DNA of 64,000 nt, taken from NCBI GenBank assembly GCA_963810305.1, contig CAWEMY010000007.1, forward strand, positions 124,001 through 188,000. Direction: 5' to 3'. The stretch comes from JACDCA01 sp963810305 (lineage in GTDB: Bacteria; Acidobacteriota; Vicinamibacteria; Vicinamibacterales; 2-12-FULL-66-21). Made by a program: the position numbers and the translations under genes. The notes beneath the pieces were generated by a model. It saw only the letters and a list, made by a program, of their open reading frames with translations, did no database searches and was not told the origin of the DNA. Below, piece after piece: positions 1-8,513 of the stretch (positions are counted from its first letter, which is position 1; the number at the start of each line of letters is the position of its first letter).

Positions 1-337
1 GCAGGACCTCGTGCGTCGTGATCTGGACCTGCTCGAGCCCATACGACGAGAACTGCTCTCGCGTCCATTCGGCGAGCTCGCGATCACGTGGAGTGCCGGC
101 CAGATGCGGCAGGGCTGCGAGATGTTTGTGGAAGGCGCGGATCCGGTCGGCGGAAACCGCGTCGAGCACGTTCTTTTCCAGTGCCCGGTGTGCCGCCGAA
201 CGATCACTCACGAATCCGAACAGCGGCGGGCTCGCCTGCTGGCGGGCCGCCGCCGCCGTCACGACGCACACGGCGAGCAACAACAACGAGGACAGCCACC
301 TTTTCCAGGATGCCGTGGAATGGATCGCGATCCCCAT
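1..337 (-). CDS. M28-family peptidase (glutamate carboxypeptidase II-like), N-terminal fragment
   Basis: The gene is cut by the left edge, so only about 112 N-terminal residues are visible. It starts at ATG 337 with a basic N-terminus, a hydrophobic core rich in Leu/Val/Ala (about residues 12-31) and an Ala-Arg-Gln-Gln end, which looks like an exported or lipoprotein-type signal peptide. The following stretch (about residues 60-112) has the pattern of a helix, then a His-Leu-Ala-Gly-Thr-Pro segment, then a Trp-Thr-x-x-x-Phe-x-x-x-Gly-Leu segment. This is typical of the region before the protease-associated domain in N-acetylated alpha-linked acidic dipeptidases. The zinc ligands lie outside the window. 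It starts 11 bases after the stop of the upstream FAD oxidoreductase and probably shares its transcript. Family assignment rests only on the N-terminal region. Confidence 0.7.
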   Translation of the reverse strand, partial: MGIAIHSTASWKRWLSSLLLLAVCVVTAAAARQQASPPLFGFVSDRSAAHRALEKNVLDAVSADRIRAFHKHLAALPHLAGTPRDRELAEWTREQFSSYGLEQVQITTHEVL

Positions 338-348
338 TCTTGCGAAGT

Positions 349-1914
349 CTATTTCAGCGCGAGCGCAATTTCGCGTGCTGCATTCTGGCCGGAGGCGGCG
401 GTGATGCCGCCGCCCGGATGCGTGCCGGAGCCGCAGAGAAACAGGTTATCGATGGGCGTCCGGTATCGCGCCCATCCGAGAATCGGACGCATCGTGAACA
501 ACTGATCGAGCGACGGCTCGCCGTGGTAGATCTGTCCGCCGGTCAGCCCGTAATTCTGTTCGAGATCAACCGGGCTGAGCACCTGCGCGGTTTCGATGAC
601 GGCACCGATGCCCGGCGAATACTTCTCCAGTGTCGCGAGGACGGTTGCGGCAAGCGCCTGGCGCGCGTCGTTCCAGCTGCCGTTGGCGGCAAGAGTGTAG
701 GGCACAAACTGCACGTGGACGGACATCACGTGCTTGCCTGCGGGTGCGAGCGTCGGATCGCTCAGCGTCGGGATCGAGATATCGAGGAACGGCTCCTGCG
801 GCAGCTCGCCATACTTCCACGCATCGAACGATCGCTCCATGTAGTCGATCCCCGGGGCGATGAGCAGGCGTCCGTGCAGATCGGCCGGGTTCGCAACGCC
901 TCGAAAAGCGGGCACGGCATTGAGTGCGAGGTGCACCTTGGCCACGGTTCCCCGGGACCGGTAGTTGCGCACTTTGATCAGGAAGCCCGGGTCGAGATCC
1001 ATTGGATCGACGAGGCGGAGGAAGGTCCGCTTCGGATCCGCATTCGAGACGACGGCGTCCGCCAGGATCTCGGTGCCGTCGGTCAGCGCGACGCCTGTCG
1101 CCCTGCCGTCGCGCACGAGGATACGGCCGACCGGAGTATTCGTCTTGATCTGGACGTCCGCGCCGCGCACGGCCTCGGCCATCGCGTTGGCGAGCGCCGC
1201 CGGGCCACCCTTGACCATCACGCTGCTGCCGCCTGGCACCGCATCGACTGCGGCGTTCAATAACAGCACTGCGCCGCTTCCAGCCGACCACGGGCCCATT
1301 GCCGTGCCGAACACGCCGCGCGACGCGACAGCGGCTTGCAGCAGATCGGTCTCGAACCACTCGCTCACGAGGTCCGCGACGGCCATCGGACCCCAGCGCA
1401 GCAGCCGAAAACCGTCGGCGCGTCCGAGTCCGCGGAATCGCTTGCCGACCTTCACCATCTCCCACATCTCGCCCGTCGCCGGAGCATCGATTGAAGGTGG
1501 CGTCAGGTCGAGAAGACCGGAAAGAAAGACCCCGAGGCGCCTGAGCGTCTCGCAGAACTCGGGGTATCGCCTGGCGTCGTTCGGCGAGAACGCCCCGATC
1601 GCTTCAGCCGTACGGCCGATGTCGGCGGAGAAGGGCAGTGCCCGCCCGTCGGGTGAGAGCGCGACGAGCCTGGGCTCCGGATGAATGAACTGGACGCGGG
1701 TGGCAAGGCCCATGTCGCGGATCACGGACCGGCGCAGCGGACCGATCGCATTGGCGAGCGGCGCACGGAAGCCGAGGGCGAACTCCTCCGTCGCCGCACA
1801 GCCGCCCGCGACCGGACGTTGTTCGAGAACGGTGACCTTGTGCCCGGCCTTCGCAAGGTAGAAGGCGGCCGTCAATCCGTTATGGCCGGCGCCGATGACG
1901 ATGATCGAGCTCAA
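349..1914 (-). CDS. NAD(P)/FAD-dependent oxidoreductase, phytoene-desaturase/PYROXD2-like (paralogue 2)
   Basis: About 521 residues, with an FAD-binding Rossmann motif at the extreme N-terminus (IIVIGAGHNGL) followed by an Ala-Gly-His-Lys-Val-Thr-Val-Leu-Glu strand. The C-terminal motif HPGGGITAASGQNAA is the second flavin-contact region of the carotenoid-desaturase-like amine oxidase fold. I chose the TTG at 1914 as start because it overlaps the stop codon of the upstream paralogue (TTGA) and places the Rossmann strand directly at the N-terminus. A GTG/ATG further upstream would add 29 unlikely residues. It is the second of two tandem homologous genes. Family members act on carotenoid or other hydrophobic substrates, but PYROXD2-like members have no firmly known substrate, so the reaction is left open. 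There are no carotenoid-synthesis neighbours here. Confidence 0.85.
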   Translation of the reverse strand: MSSIIVIGAGHNGLTAAFYLAKAGHKVTVLEQRPVAGGCAATEEFALGFRAPLANAIGPLRRSVIRDMGLATRVQFIHPEPRLVALSPDGRALPFSADIGRTAEAIGAFSPNDARRYPEFCETLRRLGVFLSGLLDLTPPSIDAPATGEMWEMVKVGKRFRGLGRADGFRLLRWGPMAVADLVSEWFETDLLQAAVASRGVFGTAMGPWSAGSGAVLLLNAAVDAVPGGSSVMVKGGPAALANAMAEAVRGADVQIKTNTPVGRILVRDGRATGVALTDGTEILADAVVSNADPKRTFLRLVDPMDLDPGFLIKVRNYRSRGTVAKVHLALNAVPAFRGVANPADLHGRLLIAPGIDYMERSFDAWKYGELPQEPFLDISIPTLSDPTLAPAGKHVMSVHVQFVPYTLAANGSWNDARQALAATVLATLEKYSPGIGAVIETAQVLSPVDLEQNYGLTGGQIYHGEPSLDQLFTMRPILGWARYRTPIDNLFLCGSGTHPGGGITAASGQNAAREIALALK

Positions 1915-3494
1915 CGCCTGCCGTCCTTGATGATGCGAAGCGCCGCGTTCCGGCCTGGCGCTCCCATGATTCCCCCGCCGGGATGCGTCGCGGATCCGCA
2001 CATGTAAAGGCTCTTGACCGGGGTCCTGTACTGCGCCCAGCCAGGCGCCGGGCGAAGGAAGAACAGTTGCTCGAGCGTCAGCTCACCTTGAAAGATGTTC
2101 CCCTCGGTGAGTCCAAACGTGCGTTCGATGTCGAGGGGTGTGAGGACCTGCCGATGCAGAATGATGTCCTTGATGTTCGGTGCGTGCTCCGCGATGGTGT
2201 TGATGACGGTGTCGCCGAAGGCCTCGCGGTGGTCGTCCCAGGTGCCTCCTTCCTTCAAGTTGTACGGCGCGTACTGAACGAAACACGACATGACGTGCTT
2301 GCCCGGCGGCGCGACTGAAGGATCGGTCAGGCTCGGGATGACCATGTCGATGTACGGCCGGCGCGAATAGCGGCCGTACTTCGCTTCGTCGTAGGCGCGC
2401 TCCATGTAGTCGACGCTCGGTGAAATCGAAATCGCTCCGCGCAGATGGGGGCCGGCGCCTGGCATTGCGGTGAAGTTCGGCAGTGCGTCCAGCGCAAGGT
2501 TCACCTTGCCTGATGAACCCCGATACTTATAACGCTTCACATCGTCGACGAAATCCGAGGGCAGGTGCTCCGTGCCGACCATTTTCAGAAAGGTCAGGTT
2601 CGGATCGACGCTGGACGACACGACATTCGCGGTGATGTAGTCGCCATTCGCAAGCACCACACCGCCGGCCGCGCCGTCCTTTACGATGATTTTGGAAACG
2701 GCGGTTTCCATCCGGATCTCGACGCCGGCTTCACGCGCCGCGCCGGCAATAGCCAGAGAGATCGCCCCCGTCCCGCCGCGCGAAAGTCCCCACGAACGAA
2801 ATGCGCCGTCGATCTCCCCCATGTAGTGGTGAAGAAGCACGTAAGCGGTGCCGGGGGAACGTACTCCCAGGAACGTCCCGATGATGCCGGACGCCGACAT
2901 CGTCGCCTTGAGCACGTCGGTCTCGAACCACTGGTCGAGAAAGTCCACCGCGCTCATCGTCATCAACTGGACCTGGTTGTACTTGTCCTGATCGCTCAGG
3001 GCCTGAAATCGTCGCCCGAGGAAGAGCAGATTCATGAGGCCGCGGGGTTCGAGCGACGTCGGGTCCGGCGGGGTCATCGTCAGGATGGGTTTGACGAAAC
3101 GCCCCATCTCGACCATGGCCTTGCCGTACTCGTCATACGCTTCCGCATCGAGCTTCGAATGGCGCGCGATCTCGCGGCGTGTCCTGGCGTGATCGTTCAC
3201 CCGCCACAGATAATCGCCACTCGGCATGGGGGTGAACGTTCCGTCGAGTGGCAGGATCTCGAGGCCGTGACGGGGAAGATCCAGCTCGCGGATGATCTCT
3301 GGCCGGAGCAGTGAAACAACGTAGGAGGCGACGGAGTACTGGAATCCGGGATGGATTTCCTCGGTGACCGCGGCCCCACCAAGCACGTGCCGGCGCTCGA
3401 GCACGAGGACCTTGCGCCCCGCCTTCGCAAGGTACGCCGCATTGACCAACCCGTTGTGCCCGCCGCCAATGACGATAACGTCGTATTTAGTCAT
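1911..3494 (-). CDS. NAD(P)/FAD-dependent oxidoreductase, phytoene-desaturase/PYROXD2-like (paralogue 1)
   Basis: A 527-residue flavoprotein that starts with a clean dinucleotide-binding strand (YDVIVIGGGHNGL) and ends with the conserved HPGGGIMGAPGRNAA flavin-contact motif. It is a close paralogue of the next gene downstream: both share the Arg-Pro-x-x-Gly-Trp-Ala-x-Tyr-Arg-Thr-Pro block and the GGTGAISLA-type substrate-domain layout. The two genes overlap by four bases and must be co-transcribed, with the M28 peptidase gene third. Substrate unknown; an electron-transferring dehydrogenase or isomerase acting on a hydrophobic molecule is the family expectation. There is no frameshift and no signal peptide. 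Confidence 0.87.
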   Translation of the reverse strand: MTKYDVIVIGGGHNGLVNAAYLAKAGRKVLVLERRHVLGGAAVTEEIHPGFQYSVASYVVSLLRPEIIRELDLPRHGLEILPLDGTFTPMPSGDYLWRVNDHARTRREIARHSKLDAEAYDEYGKAMVEMGRFVKPILTMTPPDPTSLEPRGLMNLLFLGRRFQALSDQDKYNQVQLMTMSAVDFLDQWFETDVLKATMSASGIIGTFLGVRSPGTAYVLLHHYMGEIDGAFRSWGLSRGGTGAISLAIAGAAREAGVEIRMETAVSKIIVKDGAAGGVVLANGDYITANVVSSSVDPNLTFLKMVGTEHLPSDFVDDVKRYKYRGSSGKVNLALDALPNFTAMPGAGPHLRGAISISPSVDYMERAYDEAKYGRYSRRPYIDMVIPSLTDPSVAPPGKHVMSCFVQYAPYNLKEGGTWDDHREAFGDTVINTIAEHAPNIKDIILHRQVLTPLDIERTFGLTEGNIFQGELTLEQLFFLRPAPGWAQYRTPVKSLYMCGSATHPGGGIMGAPGRNAALRIIKDGRR

Positions 3495-3496
3495 TG

Positions 3497-3540
3497 CTTG
3501 AAACGCTGAACTCTGGACGAAGAATGCTGAACACGTGGAA
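3497..3540. repeat. Degenerate heptamer array in the divergent gap
   Basis: Between the start codons of the divergent FAD oxidoreductase and aminomethyltransferase genes the sequence repeats every seven bases around a TGAAC core (TTGAAAC, GCTGAAC, TCTGGAC, GAAGAAT, GCTGAAC). It is a weak copy of the period-7 arrays seen in many gaps of this window. Confidence 0.45.
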
Positions 3541-3637
3541 CGCGCCGGGCGGCGCGGCGATCAGAGTCCGGCGGTGCGAGAACAGAGCAGGTCGAGCATC
3601 GGAGGCATGCCGATTCTACTCTATAATTTCGACGACG

Positions 3638-4837
3638 ATGCCGATTGGTACAGCGGTTCACGAGAGGACGTTCGCGCTCTGTGAGAGCCTGAATTACCGG
3701 GAATGGTCCGGTTACTACGCAGTCAGTGCGTACGAGGGGCACCACGAACACGAGTACAACGCGATCCGGAACGCCGCCGCGCTGATCGACGTTTCTCCAC
3801 TCTACAAGTATCTGATCACCGGACATGATGCCGCGAAGTTCGTCGACCGCCTGATCACGCGCGACGTTGCGAAGATGGCCGTCGGCCAGGTGTTCTACAC
3901 CCCGTGGTGCGACGAACACGGCAAAGTGATCGACGACGGAACCGTGTCGCGCCTGGATGAGCAACGATTCCGCTGGACGGCGGCGGACCCGAGTTTGCGC
4001 TGGTTCACGCAGAACGCCACCGGCATGGACGTCCACATCGAGGACATTTCCGAGGAGATCGCCGCGCTGGCGCTGCAGGGGCCGACGAGTGCACGCGTGC
4101 TTCGCGCCATCTCCAACGCGGACATCGACAGCCTGAAGTATTTCCGGGTCACCAGCGGAGAGATTGCCGGCGTCCCTGTCGACGTATCGCGCACTGGATA
4201 TACCGGGGACCTGGGCTACGAGATCTGGATGCCGGCAAAGGACGCCGTGCGCGTGTGGGACGCCCTGATGGAAGGCGGCAGGCCGTTCGACATCAAGCCC
4301 GCCGGCATGCTCGCGCTCGACGTCGCACGCGTCGAGGCAGGGCTGATGCTGATCGAGGTCGACTTCTTCAGCAGCAAGAAAGCGGTCATCGACTCGCAGA
4401 AGTATTCACCGTACGAAATGGGTCTCGGCCGGCTGGTGAGTCTGACGAAGTCGCGTTTCATCGGCCAGCGGGCGCTGCGCATCGAACACCAGAAAGGGCA
4501 TCCACGCCAGGTGGTCGGTCTCGAAGTGGATTGGACGGAAGTCGAGACGATCTACGACAAGCTGGGTCTTGCTCCGTCAATCGGCGCAACCACCTCGCGT
4601 GTCGCTGTGCCTGTCTACCGCAGCGGCCGGCAGGTCGGCCGGGCGACGTCGACGACGTGGTCGCCCGTTGTAAAGAAGATGATCGCGCTCGCGACGGTGA
4701 ACCGCCCCCATTACGCCGAGGGGACCAGGCTGCATATCGAGATGACCGTAGAAGCCGTCCGCTATCGTGTCGGCGCGACCGTCGTGAAGACGCCCTTCTT
4801 CGATCCAAAGAGAAAAACCGCGACGCCACCAGCTTGA
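3638..4837 (+). CDS. Aminomethyltransferase family protein (GcvT-like, folate-dependent demethylase family)
   Basis: A 399-residue GcvT-fold protein. Visible hallmarks are the N-terminal AALIDVSPLYKYLITG segment, the LALQGPTSARVL motif, the SRTGYTGDLGYEIW motif of the folate-binding site and a C-terminal beta-barrel domain. The ATG at 3638 was chosen because the protein family begins near there; an upstream frame stays open but encodes nothing recognisable. A TATAAT box lies at 3622-3627, only 11 bases before the ATG, so transcription may start almost at the codon. The family transfers methyl or aminomethyl groups to tetrahydrofolate, as in the glycine cleavage T-protein, dimethylglycine/sarcosine demethylases and DMSP demethylase. 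No glycine cleavage H or P genes are nearby, and the convergent neighbour is a Rieske oxygenase, so a demethylase role is more likely than glycine cleavage. Confidence 0.82.
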   Translation: MPIGTAVHERTFALCESLNYREWSGYYAVSAYEGHHEHEYNAIRNAAALIDVSPLYKYLITGHDAAKFVDRLITRDVAKMAVGQVFYTPWCDEHGKVIDDGTVSRLDEQRFRWTAADPSLRWFTQNATGMDVHIEDISEEIAALALQGPTSARVLRAISNADIDSLKYFRVTSGEIAGVPVDVSRTGYTGDLGYEIWMPAKDAVRVWDALMEGGRPFDIKPAGMLALDVARVEAGLMLIEVDFFSSKKAVIDSQKYSPYEMGLGRLVSLTKSRFIGQRALRIEHQKGHPRQVVGLEVDWTEVETIYDKLGLAPSIGATTSRVAVPVYRSGRQVGRATSTTWSPVVKKMIALATVNRPHYAEGTRLHIEMTVEAVRYRVGATVVKTPFFDPKRKTATPPA

Positions 4838-4856
4838 CGCGATCGACGGTCAAGAA

Positions 4857-4932
4857 ACCACAGAGCCACAGAGCCACAGAATTTTTGTTTTTGTTTTACA
4901 AAAATAGCTCTGTGCCTCTGTGTCTCTGTGGT
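4857..4932. terminator. Inverted array of an octamer; probable bidirectional terminator
   Basis: Three CCACAGAG-type units are followed by an A/T-rich loop and then three complementary CTCTGTGT-type units. The RNA would form a long hairpin with 24-base arms. It sits between the convergent ends of the aminomethyltransferase (stop 4837) and the Rieske oxygenase (stop 4936), so it can end transcription from both sides. Confidence 0.6.
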
Positions 4933-4935
4933 GCT

Positions 4936-6069
4936 CTAGCGAGCGTCGGAACCATGCACGCTCACGATCATTCGATCGAAAGCGTACAAAAGGTCCTCGC
5001 GATTGGAGTAAGGCCCCGGCCGGTAGGCGCGCGATTTGATGCCTTCCTGAGACAGCTCGCAGACGTGCCAGTCCTGGCGGTTGGTCATGTCCCAGAAGGC
5101 CACCGCATCCATGGGATCGAAATCGGACCGCTCGAGCTCCTTCGGATGGAAGTGCCACTCACAGACGTTGATCGTCCGGTCGGGTGACTGCGGCCACAGC
5201 GTGTGCACCAGCATGTAATCGGGGTGCAGGCTGAGGAGCATGTTCGGGAAGATCGCGTAGTAGTACACGCGGCGGACGTCCTGTTCAGAGAGTCCCGGCA
5301 GAAAACCGCGTGAGCATCGGCCGTCCATCGACAGCGTCTCGACCCCCGGCCGCAGATCCATGCGCCCGCCCATGTACGTTGCCTGCAGCGGCTCGTTCTC
5401 TCCACTGAGGTAATGAGAGAGCTTGTTGAGTGCGGGGTGCAGATTGGGGCAATGGAGGCACTCGTTGTAGTTCTGGATGATCAGCTTCCAGTTCGCCTTG
5501 ACGTCGTAGACGATGCGGTGGCCGAGCCGGAGGTCCTGCATGCGCCAGGAGGTAAATTTGCCGGGCAGCTCGGCGAGTTGCTCGAGGAGGGTCGATGGGG
5601 CCGGGGAGAGATTGATGAAGATGTGGCCGTCCCAGACGTCCGAGGCGATGCGATTCAGCGGGTAGTCACCCTTGGCGAAGTGTGGAACTTCCTCCATGTG
5701 CGGTGCGCCGATCAGCCGTCCATCGAGGTCGTACGTCCAGGCGTGGTAGGGGCACTGAATGCTGCCTGGGAACGATCCCTGGTGCTCGGTACACAACTTC
5801 GTCCCGCGATGCCGGCATACGTTGTAGAACGCGTTCACCTTGCCAGCCGCATTGCTGGTGATGATGATGCTTTCGCCGAGCAGCTCGCGGACGATGAACT
5901 GCCCTGGCTTTGCCACCTGCTCGGTGCGGCCGACACACACCCACATGCGCGCGAAGAGGCGTTCCATCTCGCGCTGAAAGTAGGTTTCGTCTGTGTAGAA
6001 CGGCGCCGGCAGCGTCGAAGCGCCCTGCGGCATCACGTCGCGCGGCTTCACGACGACATCTGTTTCCAT
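4936..6069 (-). CDS. Rieske [2Fe-2S] non-haem iron oxygenase, alpha subunit
   Basis: 377 residues from ATG 6069. The Rieske cluster motif is complete: Cys85-x-His87 and Cys106-x2-His109. The catalytic domain carries the mononuclear iron site, seen as the NYNECLHCPNLHP segment with His206 and His211. An upstream extension of the frame is not credible because it has no family resemblance and overlaps the divergent gene. The sequence resembles the aromatic-ring-hydroxylating/GbcA (glycine betaine monooxygenase)-type branch, which demethylates quaternary amines as well as aromatic compounds. The facing GcvT-like demethylase gene makes N-demethylation an attractive role, but no reductase gene is visible nearby, so the substrate is inference. 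Confidence 0.88.
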   Translation of the reverse strand: METDVVVKPRDVMPQGASTLPAPFYTDETYFQREMERLFARMWVCVGRTEQVAKPGQFIVRELLGESIIITSNAAGKVNAFYNVCRHRGTKLCTEHQGSFPGSIQCPYHAWTYDLDGRLIGAPHMEEVPHFAKGDYPLNRIASDVWDGHIFINLSPAPSTLLEQLAELPGKFTSWRMQDLRLGHRIVYDVKANWKLIIQNYNECLHCPNLHPALNKLSHYLSGENEPLQATYMGGRMDLRPGVETLSMDGRCSRGFLPGLSEQDVRRVYYYAIFPNMLLSLHPDYMLVHTLWPQSPDRTINVCEWHFHPKELERSDFDPMDAVAFWDMTNRQDWHVCELSQEGIKSRAYRPGPYSNREDLLYAFDRMIVSVHGSDAR

Positions 6070-6093
6070 CAGCAGCCATGATACAACTCCGAA

Positions 6094-8513
6094 GTGCCGG
6101 AGATGCGAGTTCAGAATGCAGTGCGTCCCGCGTCGCCAGGGCTCTGGTGGCTGATCGCGGGGCTCTTCTTCACCACGCTTGCGACCCTGATGCTGGAAGT
6201 GCTCGACACGCGCCTCCTGTCGGTGCTGACGTGGTATCACCTCTCGTTTCTCGCGGTATCGGTCGCGATGCTCGGGATGGCGGCCGGCGCCGTCCTCGTG
6301 TTCGTGGCGGGGGATCTCTTTTCCGCGGACCGCACCACGCGGACGCTGCCCATCGCGGCGCTCCTGTTTGCGGTTGCGCTGCCGGTCTCGCACATCGCGA
6401 ATCTCACGATTCCATTCCCCTCGGTGCGCGGCGGAGCGCCGTCGGAACTGGCGGCGCTCGCCATTGCGACCCTGGCACTGACAATCCCTTTTGTGCTGTC
6501 CGGGATCGTGGTGACGGTCGCACTCACGCGCACGCGCGCGCCTATCGGCTGGCTCTACGGCGCTGACCTCGTCGGCGCAGCCATGGGTTGTGTCGGGATC
6601 ATCCTGCTCCTCGACATGACCGACATCACGTCAACGGCTCTGGCCACGGGCGGCGCGGCCGCGGTGGGCGCCTGGTGTTTTGCCCGGTTCGCCGGGTCTC
6701 GCGGCTGGTCGTCCGCGGTGATTGCGATCGTCCTGTTTGCGGCTGCGTCCGCCAATGCCACGGCCGCGCACCCGCTGGGGGTGATATACCCGAAGAGCCG
6801 CAGTCTCTGGTTCGAAGAGCGCAGCGTCGACTATTCCGCCTGGAACGCTCACTCCCATGTTGTCGTCCGCACACCAGCCCTCGGAACACCGTTTCTGTGG
6901 GGACCCGCCGCGAACGCGCCTCAGACGCCCACCACGCTTGCGACCGCGGCGATAGACGGCGACGCGGGGACGGTCATTACCAAATGGGACGGCGATCCGA
7001 AGTCGCTGGATTGGGTCGGATACGACGTGACCTCGCTGCCATATCGGCTCCGCAGTGGAGAGGTGGCGGTGATCGGGGTCGGTGGCGGCCGCGACATCCT
7101 GACCGCCATCTGGGCGGGCAACACACGCATCACCGGCGTTGAAATCAACGAGTCGCTGATCGGGGCGCTAAGGGGGCGTTACCGGGACTTTGCCGGGATC
7201 GCCGGACGACCGGGCGTCACCCTGATTCACGACGAAGCGCGTTCGTACCTGACGCGAACGCCGGCGAAATTCGACGTCCTCCAGATGTCGCTGATCGACA
7301 CATGGGCAGCGACCGGCGCCGGGGCATTCACGCTTTCGGAGAACGGGCTCTACACCCGCGATGGATGGCAGGTGTTCCTGCGCGCGCTCACTCCGACCGG
7401 CGTCTTCAGCGTATCCCGCTGGTTCGATCCGGATGCCGTCTCGGAAACGACCCGGCTGCTGTCACTGGGTGTTGCGTCCCTGATGGACGCCGGTATCGCG
7501 GAGCCACGACGGCACCTGATCCTCGTGACGCGCGAGCGGATCGCGACGATGATGGTGTCCCGGACACCGTTCTCCGAACAGGACGGCGCAGCGATCAAGC
7601 GCGTTGCCACGGAGATGGGCTTCACCGTCCGCGTGAGCCCCTGGGAGTCCGGTTCGGACGAACGTCTCAACCGCATCGCCACGGCGTCCTCGGCCGATGC
7701 CCTGCAGACCGCGACAGCCGATCCCTACTTCGATTTCACTGCTCCAACCGACCGCGGCCGTTCTTCTTCAACATGCTGAAGCCGCGCGGCTTCCTGCTTC
7801 GCCAGGGATCATCGAGCGCTGGCGTCGTCAGCGGCAACCTGCGCGCGACCAGAACACTCCTCGCGCTGGCCGCTGTCGCGGCTGTGCTCGTCCTGCTGAT
7901 CATCGGATGGCCGCTCATCTCCACTGGACGTCCAGCGCTCCCGGCCGGCGTATTTGCCTCGGCTTTGACCTACTTCGCGATCATCGGTTTTGCCTTCTTG
8001 TTCGTTCAGATTCCGTTTCTTCAGCGATTCTCGGTCTATCTCGGCCACCCCACCTATACCTTTTCGATCATTCTTTTCCTGATGATCCTGTCGGCCGGCC
8101 TGGGCAGCGTGGCGTCCGAACGCATCGACGTCGATCGCAGCAGACGGCTCTCATGGCTGCCGATCGGGATCGGCGCCGCAGTGCTCGTTGAGACGCTCCT
8201 GCTGCACAGTGCAATTCAGTCGACAGTCGGGTGGGGGCTGCCCGGCCGCACCCTGGTTGTCGCGGCATTCGTTGCGCCGCTCGCCTTCGCGATGGGCTTC
8301 TGCTTTCCGATAGGTCTGCGGCTTCTGCGAAACCACTCGGATTCGGTCACCGCCTGGATGTGGGGGGTCAATGGTGCGTGCGGCGTCATGGCCTCGATTC
8401 TTGCGGTCATGATTTCGATGTGGGCCGGCATCCACACCAACCTGCTGATTGCCGCGGGTCTATATGGGCTGCTGGCAGTGCCGATGCGACGCCTTGCGGG
8501 CGCACGAGGCTGA
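6094..8513 (+). CDS. Membrane-embedded spermidine-synthase-like protein (one frameshift)
   Basis: About 806 residues if one missing base near 7751-7757 is restored. The N-terminal region (residues 1-225) has about six membrane helices. The middle (about 310-470) is a SpeE-like SAM-binding fold with VIGVGGGRDILTA, ITGVEINESL and VLQMSLIDTW. The C-terminal third (about 560-800) has five or six more helices, ending in ATG overlap (TGATG) with the next permease gene. The family-typical Asp-Arg-Pro-Phe-Phe-Phe-Asn segment is split exactly at the frame change. Start is GTG 6094 or ATG 6103, 24 bases from the divergent Rieske start. Such multi-spanning SpeE-domain proteins are common in acidobacteria and their reaction is unknown. 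They are not proven polyamine synthases. Confidence 0.75.

Noticed and set aside
88..1263. Long plus-strand frames over the FAD oxidoreductases
   Set aside because: Antisense shadows in GC-rich coding DNA. The minus-strand genes carry intact flavin motifs.
3638..4837. Glycine cleavage T-protein (gcvT)
   Set aside because: No gcvH or gcvP nearby, and the Rieske neighbour suggests another member of the fold. Kept as family-level only.
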